NCBI GenBank assembly: GCA_025210345.1
Contig: JAOARX010000035.1
Location: 186,001-250,000, forward strand
Direction: 5' to 3'
DNA length: 64,000 nucleotides
From: Pelagimonas sp.
GTDB taxonomy: Bacteria > Pseudomonadota > Alphaproteobacteria > Rhodobacterales > Rhodobacteraceae
Of the stretch, positions 17,936 to 26,066 are shown one piece after another. The translations under genes were made by a program, and so were the position numbers. The number at the start of each line of letters is the position of its first letter. The stretch's first letter is position 1. Below the pieces are notes generated by a model. The model worked only from the letters and a program-made list of their open reading frames with translations, had not been told where the DNA came from and ran no database searches.

Positions 17936-18484
17936 ATGCGAAAAAGCCTTGGGTCACCAAGCTTGTTGATCATGCTCTGCTTTGCTGTAAACGCCACAAG
18001 CCCGCAGGCAGAAACAACTAATCATATTGATCATGTCGAGAATGTTCCGGTGGGAACCCGTGTTCTAGTGTGCCAGGATGATTTTACATTTGTGGATGAG
18101 CTTGTGCCGCCAAACCTCGCGCTGCGCGACGATTTGGAATCGGCTGATGCACCCGCTCAGGATAGCCCTTTTGAACTTGTGATCATGTCGCACCGTTCGG
18201 CAGTTAGCAAGTCAGGATGTAAGGCGCTCACACAGCGTGAGGAAAAGTTCGTATACACAAAATACGAAGAAATCCTTTTCCTAAGAATAGATATTGCACA
18301 CAAATTTCCTGCGTATGCAGACGCACTCAGACGTGCGTCCTGTCAGCCGCTGTACGGGATGAAGATTGGGAAACGAAAAGCCGTCTCGATCGCATTGTTT
18401 GAAAGAGATTCAAAAACCTTAAGAGAAGCAGCATACTGCGCTAAAAGAGTACTCGAATATATTAAAACGGACGGAAACCGGTGA
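17936..18484 (+). CDS. Secreted hypothetical protein with four cysteines (islet cargo)
   Basis: Not recognised. 182 residues with a Sec-type signal peptide (MRKS, hydrophobic LLIMLCFAVNA, small residues before ~26). The mature part has four Cys (VLVCQDD, KSGCKAL, RASCQPL, AAYCAKR), which could form two periplasmic disulfides, and is otherwise alpha/beta and charged. AGGTG lies seven bases before the ATG. Codon use is clearly AT-richer than in neighbouring genes (many aaa, ata, tta and tat codons), suggesting transfer from another background. It is alone between the two inverted repeats and ends ten bases before the right copy. Confidence 0.7.
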   Translation: MRKSLGSPSLLIMLCFAVNATSPQAETTNHIDHVENVPVGTRVLVCQDDFTFVDELVPPNLALRDDLESADAPAQDSPFELVIMSHRSAVSKSGCKALTQREEKFVYTKYEEILFLRIDIAHKFPAYADALRRASCQPLYGMKIGKRKAVSIALFERDSKTLREAAYCAKRVLEYIKTDGNR

Positions 18485-18493
18485 ATATGGCGG

Positions 18494-18698
18494 GTCGCGC
18501 CGGAAAGGGTGGTTCCCTTTTCAAGCGGCAAAAGCCTCTGAGATGATGCGACATCAGAGCCCTTCGGCTGCGCCGGATCTGGCCCGTGGGCTGCGGTGCA
18601 TCTGATTGAAATAGAACCCCTATTCCTGCTCAGATGCGTCTTGCCACGAACAAGATCTGGCGCACTGGTGGTGCGGGATCAATGGGTCCCGACCCTAG
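18494..18698. repeat. Right copy of the ~205-bp inverted repeat
   Basis: Reverse-complement match to 17446-17650. Its outer end runs through the TAG stop codon (18695-18697) of the CNNM/CorC-family gene, so insertion or recombination here may have set that gene's C terminus. Unlike the left copy it lacks the second short terminal repeat, so it looks truncated at the inner side. Both copies read out the same ~30-residue open frame (MHLxEIEPLFLLRCVLP...), probably incidental. Confidence 0.75.
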
Positions 18699-20026
18699 CT
18701 TACTCGATCCAAATCCACAGACAAAGGCCGGATCTTGAGCCGGGTCAACCGGTTGTTTTCCCGCTCAACTACCTCAAATCGAAAACCGTGGAAGCTAAAG
18801 ACCTGACCGGGCACCGGGATCATCTGGGCTTCGTGAATGACCAGTCCGGCCACGGTGTTGGCCTCATCATCGGGGAGCGACCAATCAGTTGCGCGGTTCA
18901 GGTCGCGGATGGTCATGGCGCCCTCGATCCAATAGTGGCCATCCTCCCCCATCTGCACAGCGTGATCCGCATCCGGGTCGTGCTCATCGGTGATTTCACC
19001 GACAATCTCTTCGAGAATGTCCTCAAGCGTGATCAACCCCTGCAACGCGCCATATTCATCCACCACAAGGGCAAAATGCGTGTGACGACGCAGGAAATTG
19101 CGCATCTGATCGTCCAGCGATGTCGTGTCGGGCACGAAATAGGGTTTCATGGCCACGTTTGTCACTTCGAACCCGTCCAGCGCCGAACTGGCGCTTTCGG
19201 CCTTTTCCAGCAAACCATACATAGAGCGCAAAAGATCCTTGGCATGGATCACGCCGATGATGTTCTCCGGTTCATCGCGGAACACGGGCAGGCGGGTGTG
19301 GTTCGATTGCAGACATTGCTGCAAAATGTCCTGCGGCGGCATATCCGCGTCGATCATCTCAATGCCCGAACGGTGCAGCATGATCTCTTCAACCGTGCGC
19401 TCGGCCAGATCCAGGGCGCCCAGAATCCGGTCGCGGTCTTCCTTTTCCACCACACCTTCCGAATGGCCCAGTTGCAGCGCCCCGGCGATCTCTTCTCGCA
19501 CCGCCAGAATGTGACTGTCCGGATCGATCTTGACGCCAAACACCCGCAGGACACCGCGCACCACCAGGCGCACGGCGGAAACAATCGGCGCAAAGATCCG
19601 CACCACCCAGCCAATCGGCCCGGCAACCCGTGCCGCCGCGGTTTCCGGGTTGGTGATCGCATAGGTCTTGGGCAGCACTTCGGCAAATATCAGCACAAGA
19701 AAGGTCATGACCAGGGTCGCCAGGGCCACGCCGCTTTCGCCAAAGGCCCGCGTGAACAGCGCTGTCGCCAATGAGGTCGCTAGAATATTCACAAGGTTGT
19801 TGCCCAACAGGACCGAGCCGATCAGGCGCTCACTGTCTTCGGTGATGTCCAACGCCCGCTGCGCGCCGCGTGACCCCTTGTCGGTCGCCGCCCGCAGTTT
19901 CCCGCGCGAAGCCGCCGTCAATGCGGTCTCAGACCCCGAGAAAAACGCCGACAACATGATCAACCCCCCGATTGAGGCCGAAGTGATCCAAAAGGCCGCG
20001 TCAAAAACGCTGGTCTGAACGTCCAT
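18695..20026 (-). CDS. CNNM/CorC (HlyC)-family transporter-like protein
   Basis: 443 residues. The N-terminal DUF21/CNNM membrane region (~residues 10-170) shows GLIMLSAFFSGSETALTAAS, the family hallmark, and three to four hydrophobic segments including VLIFAEVLPKTYA. A CBS pair (~200-330) contains TRLPVFRDEPENIIGVIHAKDLL and ALVVDEYGALQGLITLEDILEEIVGEI. A CorC_HlyC domain (~350-430) completes it. Relatives act in Mg2+/Co2+ efflux or homeostasis; many are mislabelled hemolysins. The ATG at 20026 is preferred (GAGAGAA upstream) over a GTG 15 bases earlier. The stop codon lies inside the right islet repeat. Confidence 0.9.
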   Translation of the reverse strand: MDVQTSVFDAAFWITSASIGGLIMLSAFFSGSETALTAASRGKLRAATDKGSRGAQRALDITEDSERLIGSVLLGNNLVNILATSLATALFTRAFGESGVALATLVMTFLVLIFAEVLPKTYAITNPETAAARVAGPIGWVVRIFAPIVSAVRLVVRGVLRVFGVKIDPDSHILAVREEIAGALQLGHSEGVVEKEDRDRILGALDLAERTVEEIMLHRSGIEMIDADMPPQDILQQCLQSNHTRLPVFRDEPENIIGVIHAKDLLRSMYGLLEKAESASSALDGFEVTNVAMKPYFVPDTTSLDDQMRNFLRRHTHFALVVDEYGALQGLITLEDILEEIVGEITDEHDPDADHAVQMGEDGHYWIEGAMTIRDLNRATDWSLPDDEANTVAGLVIHEAQMIPVPGQVFSFHGFRFEVVERENNRLTRLKIRPLSVDLDRVS

Positions 20027-20147
20027 TTCTCTCGCTTTCACTGCTGTGTCTCAGTGTTATGGGCCCGCGCCCAAAGGCATTCAAGAGCCCGCAGGCATTC
20101 TCCCCAACAGTTCTTCGAAAACGCCGCGCGCGGGGCAGTCCCGCCTG

Positions 20148-20175
20148 CGTTTCATCTCTTCCAAAATATCCCGGG
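20148..20175 (-). repeat. Dispersed intergenic repeat with GGGATATTTT core (copy 1)
   Basis: Read on the minus strand it starts CCCGGGATATTTT and ends GAAACG; 24 of 28 positions match the copy at 30773-30800. It lies between xerD and the CNNM gene. The stretch just before it (20176-20230) has GC-rich hairpin-forming sequence, including GGCGTTT/AAACGCC arms that could end xerD transcription. Confidence 0.6.
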
Positions 20176-20231
20176 GGAATTCTCCGCAGGAGAAGGGGGC
20201 AGAGCCCCACAAGGCGTTTCCTTCAAACGCC

Positions 20232-21158
20232 TTACTCCTCCGCAAGCGGATGGTGTTCCAGAACAAGATCTTTCAGGCGTTCTTCCAGAACATGGGTATA
20301 GATCTCGGTGGTGGCCAGATCCGCGTGGCCCAAAAGGGTCTGGATGGATCTCAGGTCGGCGCCATTGGCCAACAGATGGGTCGCAAAGGCGTGGCGCAGC
20401 GTGTGCGGCGTGACCTTTTCCGGCGCCACCCCGGCTTTGACCGCGATTTCCTTGATCTGGTTATAAAACGCATGACGGGTCAGATGCCCCGCTTTGCCGC
20501 GAGACGGAAACAGGAACGGGCTGGGCACTTTGCCCTGCGACTGGGCGATCTCGTCGATCTCATCGCGCAGCGCCAGCCAGGCTCGCAGCGCCCTGCGCGC
20601 CGGGGGCGACAGCGGCACCATCCGCTCTTTGCCGCCTTTGCCGCGAACCAAAAGCATTCTCGGGTCACCACGCGTGGCCGACACGGGCAATGAGACCAGC
20701 TCGCTCACGCGCATGCCCGTTGCATACAGCACCTGCATCAGGCAGCTGTTGCGTATCTGATCCCCGGTGTTTCTGCCGTGGTTCTGTGCGGCATCCAGCA
20801 AACGATCCACCTCTTCTGGGGTCAGAGTCTTGGGCAGTTTCTTTTCACGCCCCGGGCCGGTGATCTGAACCGCTGGATTATCCTCGCGCAGTCCCTCTTC
20901 AAAGGCAAAACGATAGAGCTGTTTGATTGCGGATAGCCGCCGCGCCCGTGTCGCGCGCGACAACCCCTGCGCATCGCAATCCACCAGATAGGCTTCGACG
21001 TCCTCTCGCCGGGCCTGGGCGAAATCCGACCCGTGGGCCGTTAACCATGATTGCACGTGATCCAGGTCGCGCTCATAGGCGACCAGTGTGTTGGTCGCCG
21101 CGCCGCGTTCTGCGGCGATGGCATCCAGAAAGGCCGATGTCCAACGATCCGAACTCAT
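20232..21158 (-). CDS. xerD: Site-specific tyrosine recombinase XerD
   Basis: Resolves chromosome dimers at dif together with XerC. 308 residues with an N-terminal SAM-like core-binding domain (~1-95) and a C-terminal catalytic domain with the full tyrosine recombinase set: Arg150 (GMRVSEL), Lys174 (RGKGGKER), His252 and Arg255 (HTLRHAFATHLL), His278 (LLGHADL) and Tyr287 (TEIYTHV). The start overlaps the stop of the upstream hypothetical gene (ATGA). No xerC in the window and no sign that this one is phage-derived. Confidence 0.95.
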   Translation of the reverse strand: MSSDRWTSAFLDAIAAERGAATNTLVAYERDLDHVQSWLTAHGSDFAQARREDVEAYLVDCDAQGLSRATRARRLSAIKQLYRFAFEEGLREDNPAVQITGPGREKKLPKTLTPEEVDRLLDAAQNHGRNTGDQIRNSCLMQVLYATGMRVSELVSLPVSATRGDPRMLLVRGKGGKERMVPLSPPARRALRAWLALRDEIDEIAQSQGKVPSPFLFPSRGKAGHLTRHAFYNQIKEIAVKAGVAPEKVTPHTLRHAFATHLLANGADLRSIQTLLGHADLATTEIYTHVLEERLKDLVLEHHPLAEE

Positions 21159-22684
21159 CTTCTCGCCCGCTCACTGTCGAGAATGACCAACTCCATGGCC
21201 GCGCGCCGGGCGGTATCTTCGAGACCCATGGCGCGCAGGCTGGCCAGGGCATCAGACAGGTCCTGCCCATTGCCCTCAGCCCCGCTTGAGAACAGAGACA
21301 CGGTGCGCAAAATCGCTTCGCCCAAACGCCCCTGATCCAGATGGTCGCGCAGGATATCGGGCATTGCTGCCGCGCCAATTGTCTTGGCGCCAAACCCGGC
21401 GGCAATGGCCTGGGCATGGGGGAGGCGCGGCAGGGGGGGCACTGGCGGTTGACCTTGGGCGATCGCCTTGAAGAACCGCGCTTCGTCGCCGGTGGCGGGG
21501 TCGGAATGGCTCAGGTCTTCGTATTGTGGTGACAGGTAGCGCGCCATCTGAGCGTGATGGGCCGCCCGCCCGCGGAGCCGCGCCTGTGACAGTTCCCGAC
21601 CATAAAGTTCAGCGAACTGCGGCAACAGCCGCGCGCTGGCCATTTGCGGCCAGATTTTCATCAGGCTTTGGCGGATCTTGTCGCTGCGGCGTTGTTCAAG
21701 CGCCCGTTCGAACTCTTGAAAGGCGCGAACCCGGTCCCAAACCCCACCCGAGGCGGCGGCTTTTCTTTGGGTATACAGCCCCAACAGACGGTTGGCCGGA
21801 AGACTGCCCACACGGGCCAGACGCTCGGCGGCTTCGATCTGCGCGCGCCAGCCGTTGTCCCCGGACAGATCCAGCACGGAATATGCAAGAGGGAGCGGCG
21901 CAGTGGGCAGAGGTTCGCCAATGGCTTCGAACAGCCGGAACTCCAAGGGGGTCGGGCGCACGGGGGGCAGCAGCGTGGGGCCTTCTTCGTTCAGCGTATG
22001 ATCGAGAAAACGCGCCAACAGGTCGGCGTTGCGGTCTGATACGTCCCCCAGCGCCTGGGCACTGAACAACAACAGCTCGGCGCGCGACCAGTCCCCCCGG
22101 CGCGCGGCACAAAACACCTGCAACGCCAGATCTGTGTTGCGTCCGGGATCGGCGGCCAGCGCCAGGCAGACCGGCTCCGAGCGGCCCAGCAAAAGCGTCA
22201 GATCCGCCCAGCGGGCAAACAGCTCGGGCGCATCGGTGCCCACCATCGCCAAAAGCGCCAGCGCCTCTTCCACGGCGCCCTGCCGCATCAGCCAATCCAG
22301 CCGCACGGTCAGATGGGCGACACCCGCGTCGGATCCATCTTTGGCCACCGGTGGCGCGGCTTCGGCCAACACGAGGCTGCGCATCACGGATCGAATGGCC
22401 GGCACTGGCATGTCGTTGGCCAGAATCAGATCCCGGATCACCGCCGGGTCAGAGCCCAGCCACATGTCATAGGGCAGGCCGGTCATAGTTGTGGGCAACA
22501 GCCCCGCCGCCCCGGCGGATGGCGCGTCCAAAGGCGCGGCATCGACCTGCGGCGTTAAGACGGTCTTGGCAACTGGCGCATCCTGGGCCTTTGGCATGTT
22601 TGGCCAGCCCAGTCCCGCAGCGAAGATCGTCACAGACAAGATCGGCGCCAGATGCAGCGCCCATCGTGGTTTCTTAAATATCAT
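21155..22684 (-). CDS. Membrane-anchored alpha-helical hypothetical protein coupled to xerD
   Basis: Not assigned to a family. The ATG at 22684 (GGTGG upstream) gives 509 residues with an N-terminal hydrophobic segment (~residues 8-25, HLAPILSVTIFAAGLGW) that may be an anchor or signal. The remainder is Ala/Leu-rich and helical, resembling TPR-like solenoids, so a periplasmic scaffold role is plausible. It overlaps xerD by four bases downstream and the 49-residue membrane protein upstream by 11 bases, forming one tight operon. A link to dimer resolution or division is only suggested by this arrangement. Confidence 0.75.
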   Translation of the reverse strand: MIFKKPRWALHLAPILSVTIFAAGLGWPNMPKAQDAPVAKTVLTPQVDAAPLDAPSAGAAGLLPTTMTGLPYDMWLGSDPAVIRDLILANDMPVPAIRSVMRSLVLAEAAPPVAKDGSDAGVAHLTVRLDWLMRQGAVEEALALLAMVGTDAPELFARWADLTLLLGRSEPVCLALAADPGRNTDLALQVFCAARRGDWSRAELLLFSAQALGDVSDRNADLLARFLDHTLNEEGPTLLPPVRPTPLEFRLFEAIGEPLPTAPLPLAYSVLDLSGDNGWRAQIEAAERLARVGSLPANRLLGLYTQRKAAASGGVWDRVRAFQEFERALEQRRSDKIRQSLMKIWPQMASARLLPQFAELYGRELSQARLRGRAAHHAQMARYLSPQYEDLSHSDPATGDEARFFKAIAQGQPPVPPLPRLPHAQAIAAGFGAKTIGAAAMPDILRDHLDQGRLGEAILRTVSLFSSGAEGNGQDLSDALASLRAMGLEDTARRAAMELVILDSERARR

Positions 22685-22823
22685 CCAGGTCCACCGGCAT
22701 ACGAATCTCTTCTTGAGGTGGCGAAAAATCGACACCAAACAGGGGTCCAAGATAGGCATAGGCAACCAGCCCAAGCCCCCCAAGGATAACGAGGTAAATC
22801 AACCACTTTAACAATTTGCCCAT
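22674..22823 (-). CDS. 49-residue single-span membrane protein, first gene of the xerD operon
   Basis: Read from the reverse strand. AGGAG precedes the ATG at 22823, and 49 codons end at TAA (22674-22676). It starts MGKLLKWLIYLVILGGLGLV, a basic N terminus followed by a hydrophobic span (~residues 6-30), then an acidic tail (PPQEEIRMPVDLDDI). By the positive-inside rule the tail is periplasmic. It overlaps the next gene by 11 bases, and the order 49-aa protein, 509-aa protein, xerD has no gaps. No family is recognised. Confidence 0.75.
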   Translation of the reverse strand: MGKLLKWLIYLVILGGLGLVAYAYLGPLFGVDFSPPQEEIRMPVDLDDI

Positions 22824-22915
22824 CTGTCCAGCTCCTGCCCCGGTTTTTCGACTTTATACCTAGCCTTTTTGTCGCGTTCACGTCATTCAGGCAAGATACT
22901 AGCATTGGGCAGAGA

Positions 22916-23488
22916 ATGGCCGATCAAGATACACATCCAAAACTTATCCTCAAGAAGACAATAGTCTTTATAGGCATGATGGGCGCGGGGAAAACTGCGG
23001 TCGGACGCACCCTTGCGGCGCAGTTGGGCGTCGCCTTTCGTGATTCGGACCACGAAATCGAAGACGCAGCGAACATGACCATCGCTGAAATCTTTGCCCG
23101 CGATGGCGAACCCTTCTTTCGCGAAAAGGAACATCAGGTGATTGATCGCCTGCTGGATGGCACACCGGGCATTCTGTCTACGGGTGGCGGCGCCTTTATG
23201 GCGGAAAAAAACCGTGAGGTGATCACGCAAAAGGGGGTCTCGGTCTGGCTGGATGCGGATCTTGACCTGCTGTGGGAACGGGTCCGTCACAAGGACACGC
23301 GTCCCCTGCTGCGCACGGCAGATCCCTATGCCACCTTGTCCGGGTTGTATCATGATCGTGTGCCCATCTACGAGTTGGCCGATGTCAGCGTCCGCTCAGA
23401 GCCCGGCCTGACATTGGAGGCCATGGGCCACCGCGTGGCCGAAACCCTTCTTGCCAGCCGACCAGACGTATTGGAGACAGCGCAATGA
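22916..23488 (+). CDS. aroK: Shikimate kinase
   Basis: Phosphorylates shikimate at the 3-OH in aromatic amino acid synthesis. The P-loop GMMGAGKT lies at residues 20-27, with the DSDHEIE substrate-binding Asp, the FREKE motif, the STGGGAF loop and the lid Arg in RPLL following. 190 residues, with a short extension before the core, as in many alphaproteobacteria. The RBS is weak. The stop overlaps the aroB start (ATGA at 23485-23488), and the pair is divergent from the xerD operon across 92 bp. Confidence 0.96.
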   Translation: MADQDTHPKLILKKTIVFIGMMGAGKTAVGRTLAAQLGVAFRDSDHEIEDAANMTIAEIFARDGEPFFREKEHQVIDRLLDGTPGILSTGGGAFMAEKNREVITQKGVSVWLDADLDLLWERVRHKDTRPLLRTADPYATLSGLYHDRVPIYELADVSVRSEPGLTLEAMGHRVAETLLASRPDVLETAQ

Positions 23489-24603
23489 CCCATCCGGTGA
23501 TCGAAACCGTCCATGTGCCGCTGGACGGCCGTGAATATGATGTGCGCATCGGGCAGGGGCTTTTGACCCGTGCGGGGGTGGAAATCGCACCGCTGTTGAA
23601 ACGGCCAAAGGTGGCCATTGTCACCGACAGCAACGTGGGTCCGCTGCATCTTGAAACCCTGACCCGGGCCCTGAAATCCGAAGGGATCGACAGCACTGCG
23701 CTGACGCTGCCCGCAGGCGAATCCACCAAGTCCTGGCCCCATTTCAGCCGCTGTGTCGAATGGCTTTTGGACCAAAAGATCGAACGCCGTGACATTGTCA
23801 TTGCCCTTGGTGGCGGCGTGATCGGCGATCTGGTTGGCTTTGCTGCGGCTGTGCTGCGCCGGGGTGTGCGCTTTGTGCAAATGCCCACCAGCCTTCTGGC
23901 CCAGGTCGACAGTTCCGTGGGGGGCAAGACCGGGATCAACGCCCCGCAGGGCAAGAACCTGATCGGCGCGTTTCATCAACCCAGCCTTGTGTTGGCCGAC
24001 ATCGACGTGCTGGGCACGCTGACGGCGCGCGACTATCTTGCCGGATATGGCGAAGTGGTGAAATACGGGCTTTTGGGTGATGCCAAGTTTTATGACTGGC
24101 TGGAACAAAACGCCCCCAAGGCCGCCGCCGGGGATATGGCGGCCCGCGCCTATGCGGTCAAACGCTCGGTCGAAATGAAAGCCGAGATCGTCCTGCGTGA
24201 CGAAACCGAACAGGGTGACCGGGCGCTTTTGAACCTGGGTCACACCTTTTGTCATGCGCTTGAGGCGGCGACTGGCTATTCCGACCGTCTGCTGCACGGC
24301 GAGGGCGTCGCGATCGGCTGTGCCTTGGCCTTTGAACTGTCGGCCCGCCTGGGCCTGTGCTCACAAGAGGCCCCCTCGCGCGTGCGCGAACACATCAAAG
24401 CGATGGGGATGAAATGTGACCTTGCGGATATTCCCGGTGATCTGCCCGGCGCCGAGGCGCTGGTGGACCTGATGGGCCAGGACAAAAAGGTCGTCGATGG
24501 GCAGCTGCGCTTTATCCTTGCGCGCGGCATTGGTGCGGCCTTTGTCACCGCCGACGTGCCCCGCGATGAGGTGCTGCGCGTGTTGCAAGACCAACTGGGA
24601 TGA
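23485..24603 (+). CDS. aroB: 3-dehydroquinate synthase
   Basis: Converts DAHP to 3-dehydroquinate, the second shikimate pathway step, using NAD and a divalent metal. 372 residues with the GGGVIGDLVGFAAA nucleotide loop, MPTSLLAQVDSSVGGKTGIN and LNLGHTFCHALEA metal-binding segments in the expected order. Coupled upstream to aroK and downstream to the sigma factor gene by four-base overlaps. Confidence 0.97.
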   Translation: MTHPVIETVHVPLDGREYDVRIGQGLLTRAGVEIAPLLKRPKVAIVTDSNVGPLHLETLTRALKSEGIDSTALTLPAGESTKSWPHFSRCVEWLLDQKIERRDIVIALGGGVIGDLVGFAAAVLRRGVRFVQMPTSLLAQVDSSVGGKTGINAPQGKNLIGAFHQPSLVLADIDVLGTLTARDYLAGYGEVVKYGLLGDAKFYDWLEQNAPKAAAGDMAARAYAVKRSVEMKAEIVLRDETEQGDRALLNLGHTFCHALEAATGYSDRLLHGEGVAIGCALAFELSARLGLCSQEAPSRVREHIKAMGMKCDLADIPGDLPGAEALVDLMGQDKKVVDGQLRFILARGIGAAFVTADVPRDEVLRVLQDQLG

Positions 24604-25160
24604 GCGCCGCGCCGCACGCCCCCAATGTCACCGACATCTGGCGCGCCTATGAAACCCGATTGCGGCGCTTTTTGGCGAAACGCGTATCAAATCCCGCGGA
24701 TGCCGAAGATCTGTTGCAAGACATTATGCTGCGGGTCACGCGCGGCCTGTGCGATCTTGGCGATCAGGACAGCCTTCAGGCTTGGCTGTTTCGCATCGCC
24801 CGCAATGCGATCACCGATTTCTATCGCCAGAACGCCCGCCCCGATCCGCATCCCGATGATCTGTGGCATCATGCGGATGACCCGGCCACCCGGCACGAAT
24901 TGGAACGCTGCGTTGCCCCCTTTATCGACGGATTGCCCAAGCCCCAAGCCACCTTGCTGCGCGCCATCGACCTGGAAGGCAGATCGCAAAAAGACCAGGC
25001 GCAGGCCCTTGGCATTCCCTATTCCACGCTGAAAACTCGCGTGCAAACCGCCCGCTCAGCGCTGCGGCATTCCTTTGAGACCTGCTGTGCCTTTGAACGT
25101 GATCGCCGCGGCGGGCTCATGAGTTTTGACGCAAAATCAAAAGCTTGTAAGAAATGCTGA
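24600..25160 (+). CDS. SigZ-like ECF sigma factor with Cys-rich tail
   Basis: RNA polymerase sigma-70 family, ECF type. Region 2 is at ~13-80 (DIWRAYETRLRRFLAKRV, DAEDLLQDIMLRV, AWLFRIARNAITDFYR) and region 4 at ~105-155 (GRSQKDQAQALGIPYSTLKTRVQTARSAL). The tail ETCCAFERDRRGG after region 4 is the SigZ-type signature, and the protein ends KACKKC, so four Cys lie in the last ~35 of 186 residues. They could serve redox or metal sensing in place of a separate anti-sigma factor, since none is adjacent. It overlaps aroB by ATGA, odd for a specialised sigma factor. The glutathione transferase downstream also has a Cys-rich tail. Confidence 0.85.
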   Translation: MSAAPHAPNVTDIWRAYETRLRRFLAKRVSNPADAEDLLQDIMLRVTRGLCDLGDQDSLQAWLFRIARNAITDFYRQNARPDPHPDDLWHHADDPATRHELERCVAPFIDGLPKPQATLLRAIDLEGRSQKDQAQALGIPYSTLKTRVQTARSALRHSFETCCAFERDRRGGLMSFDAKSKACKKC

Positions 25161-25224
25161 TCTGAATTCCGTCTTTTTCCCACCCCCTCCGTCTTAGAAG
25201 ACAGATCAAGGAAAAGGACACCAG

Positions 25225-25929
25225 ATGATCAAGATTGTCAGCTTTGAAATTTGCCCTTTTGTGCAGCGCGTCACCGCCATGCTTGAGGCCAAGGGCACAC
25301 CCTATGAGATCACATATATCTCGCTTTCGGACAAACCGGATTGGTTTGTCGACCTTTCGCCCAACGGGCAGGTGCCGTTGCTGATCACGCAAACCGGGAC
25401 CGCGCTGTTCGAAAGCGATGCGATCGTGGAATATCTCGATGAGATCACAGCCCCTTTGCAGGCGGATCTGACTGCGGAAATCCGCGCCTTGAACCGAGCA
25501 TGGTGCTATCAGGCGTCGAAGCATTATCTCGTGCAATGCGGCCTGATGCAGAGCGCCGATCGTGCGACCTATCATGAGCGCCACGCCAAACTGGCCAAAA
25601 GCTTTGCCCGCGCCGAAGCACAGCTGGGGCAGGGGCCGTATTTTTCTGGCGCGACCCTGGGCAACATCGATTTGGCATGGCTGCCGCTGTTGCATCGGGC
25701 CGAATTGGTGCGCGCGCATTCCGGGCACGATATGCTGAGCGGCTTTCCCAAGGTGCAGGCCTGGCAGCAGGCCATTTTGGCCACGGGCCTTGCACCGAAA
25801 ACCGTATCAGAGGCTTTCGGCGATAAATTCGCTGATTTCTACCTGTCAGAGCGCACCTGGCTTGGTCGCGGGGCCCCCGAGCAGGAAAGCTGTGCGCCCG
25901 GTCAGACCGGACCCGGCTGTTGCTGCTGA
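25225..25929 (+). CDS. Glutathione S-transferase family protein with CCC C-terminus
   Basis: Thioredoxin-fold N-terminal domain (~1-78) with CPFV at the active-site position (Cys10), the cis-Pro stretch NGQVPLL and the glutathione-binding ESDAIVEYLDE; all-helical C domain (~90-205). The CPFV motif resembles Cys-type (omega/beta-like) GSTs with thiol transferase or dehalogenase-like chemistry rather than Tyr/Ser classes. The last 14 residues (ESCAPGQTGPGCCC) contain four Cys and are atypical; they could bind a soft metal or be thiolated. RBS AGGAAAAGGA. 64 bp downstream of the sigma factor gene, so possibly cotranscribed. Confidence 0.88.
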   Translation: MIKIVSFEICPFVQRVTAMLEAKGTPYEITYISLSDKPDWFVDLSPNGQVPLLITQTGTALFESDAIVEYLDEITAPLQADLTAEIRALNRAWCYQASKHYLVQCGLMQSADRATYHERHAKLAKSFARAEAQLGQGPYFSGATLGNIDLAWLPLLHRAELVRAHSGHDMLSGFPKVQAWQQAILATGLAPKTVSEAFGDKFADFYLSERTWLGRGAPEQESCAPGQTGPGCCC

Positions 25930-25988
25930 TGAGCGTTGGGGGGGCTGGCTGGATCGCAGTTTTGGGATTGCGTCAGTGACTGAATGGC

Positions 25989-26016
25989 AAAAACGCGCCT
26001 TTTGAGGCGCGTTTTT
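25989..26016. terminator. Bidirectional terminator between GST gene and ssb
   Basis: Perfect 11-bp arms AAAAACGCGCC (25989-25999) and GGCGCGTTTTT (26006-26016) with loop TTTTGA. A- and T-tracts on both sides serve the convergent genes. Confidence 0.9.
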
Positions 26017-26066
26017 CGTTTAGCATGGTTCCGATCCGGTAAACGGATCGTCGCGGGGCGGGCGGT

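Larger units (their letters stand above)
17446..18698. mobile_element. Putative non-autonomous element: inverted repeats flanking an AT-rich cargo gene
   Basis: Two ~205-bp inverted copies (17446-17650 and 18494-18698) bracket about 840 bp holding one AT-rich gene whose composition differs from all neighbours. No transposase or integrase lies between them. This could be a composite of two miniature elements, an invertible segment, or two independent insertions of a dispersed repeat around a foreign gene. No clear target-site duplication was found at the outer ends. Confidence 0.45.

Noticed and set aside
18596-19774. 392-residue plus-strand frame beginning in the right repeat
   Set aside because: It runs antisense through the CNNM/CorC gene; only its first ~30 codons are shared with the left repeat, and the rest is a shadow of that gene.
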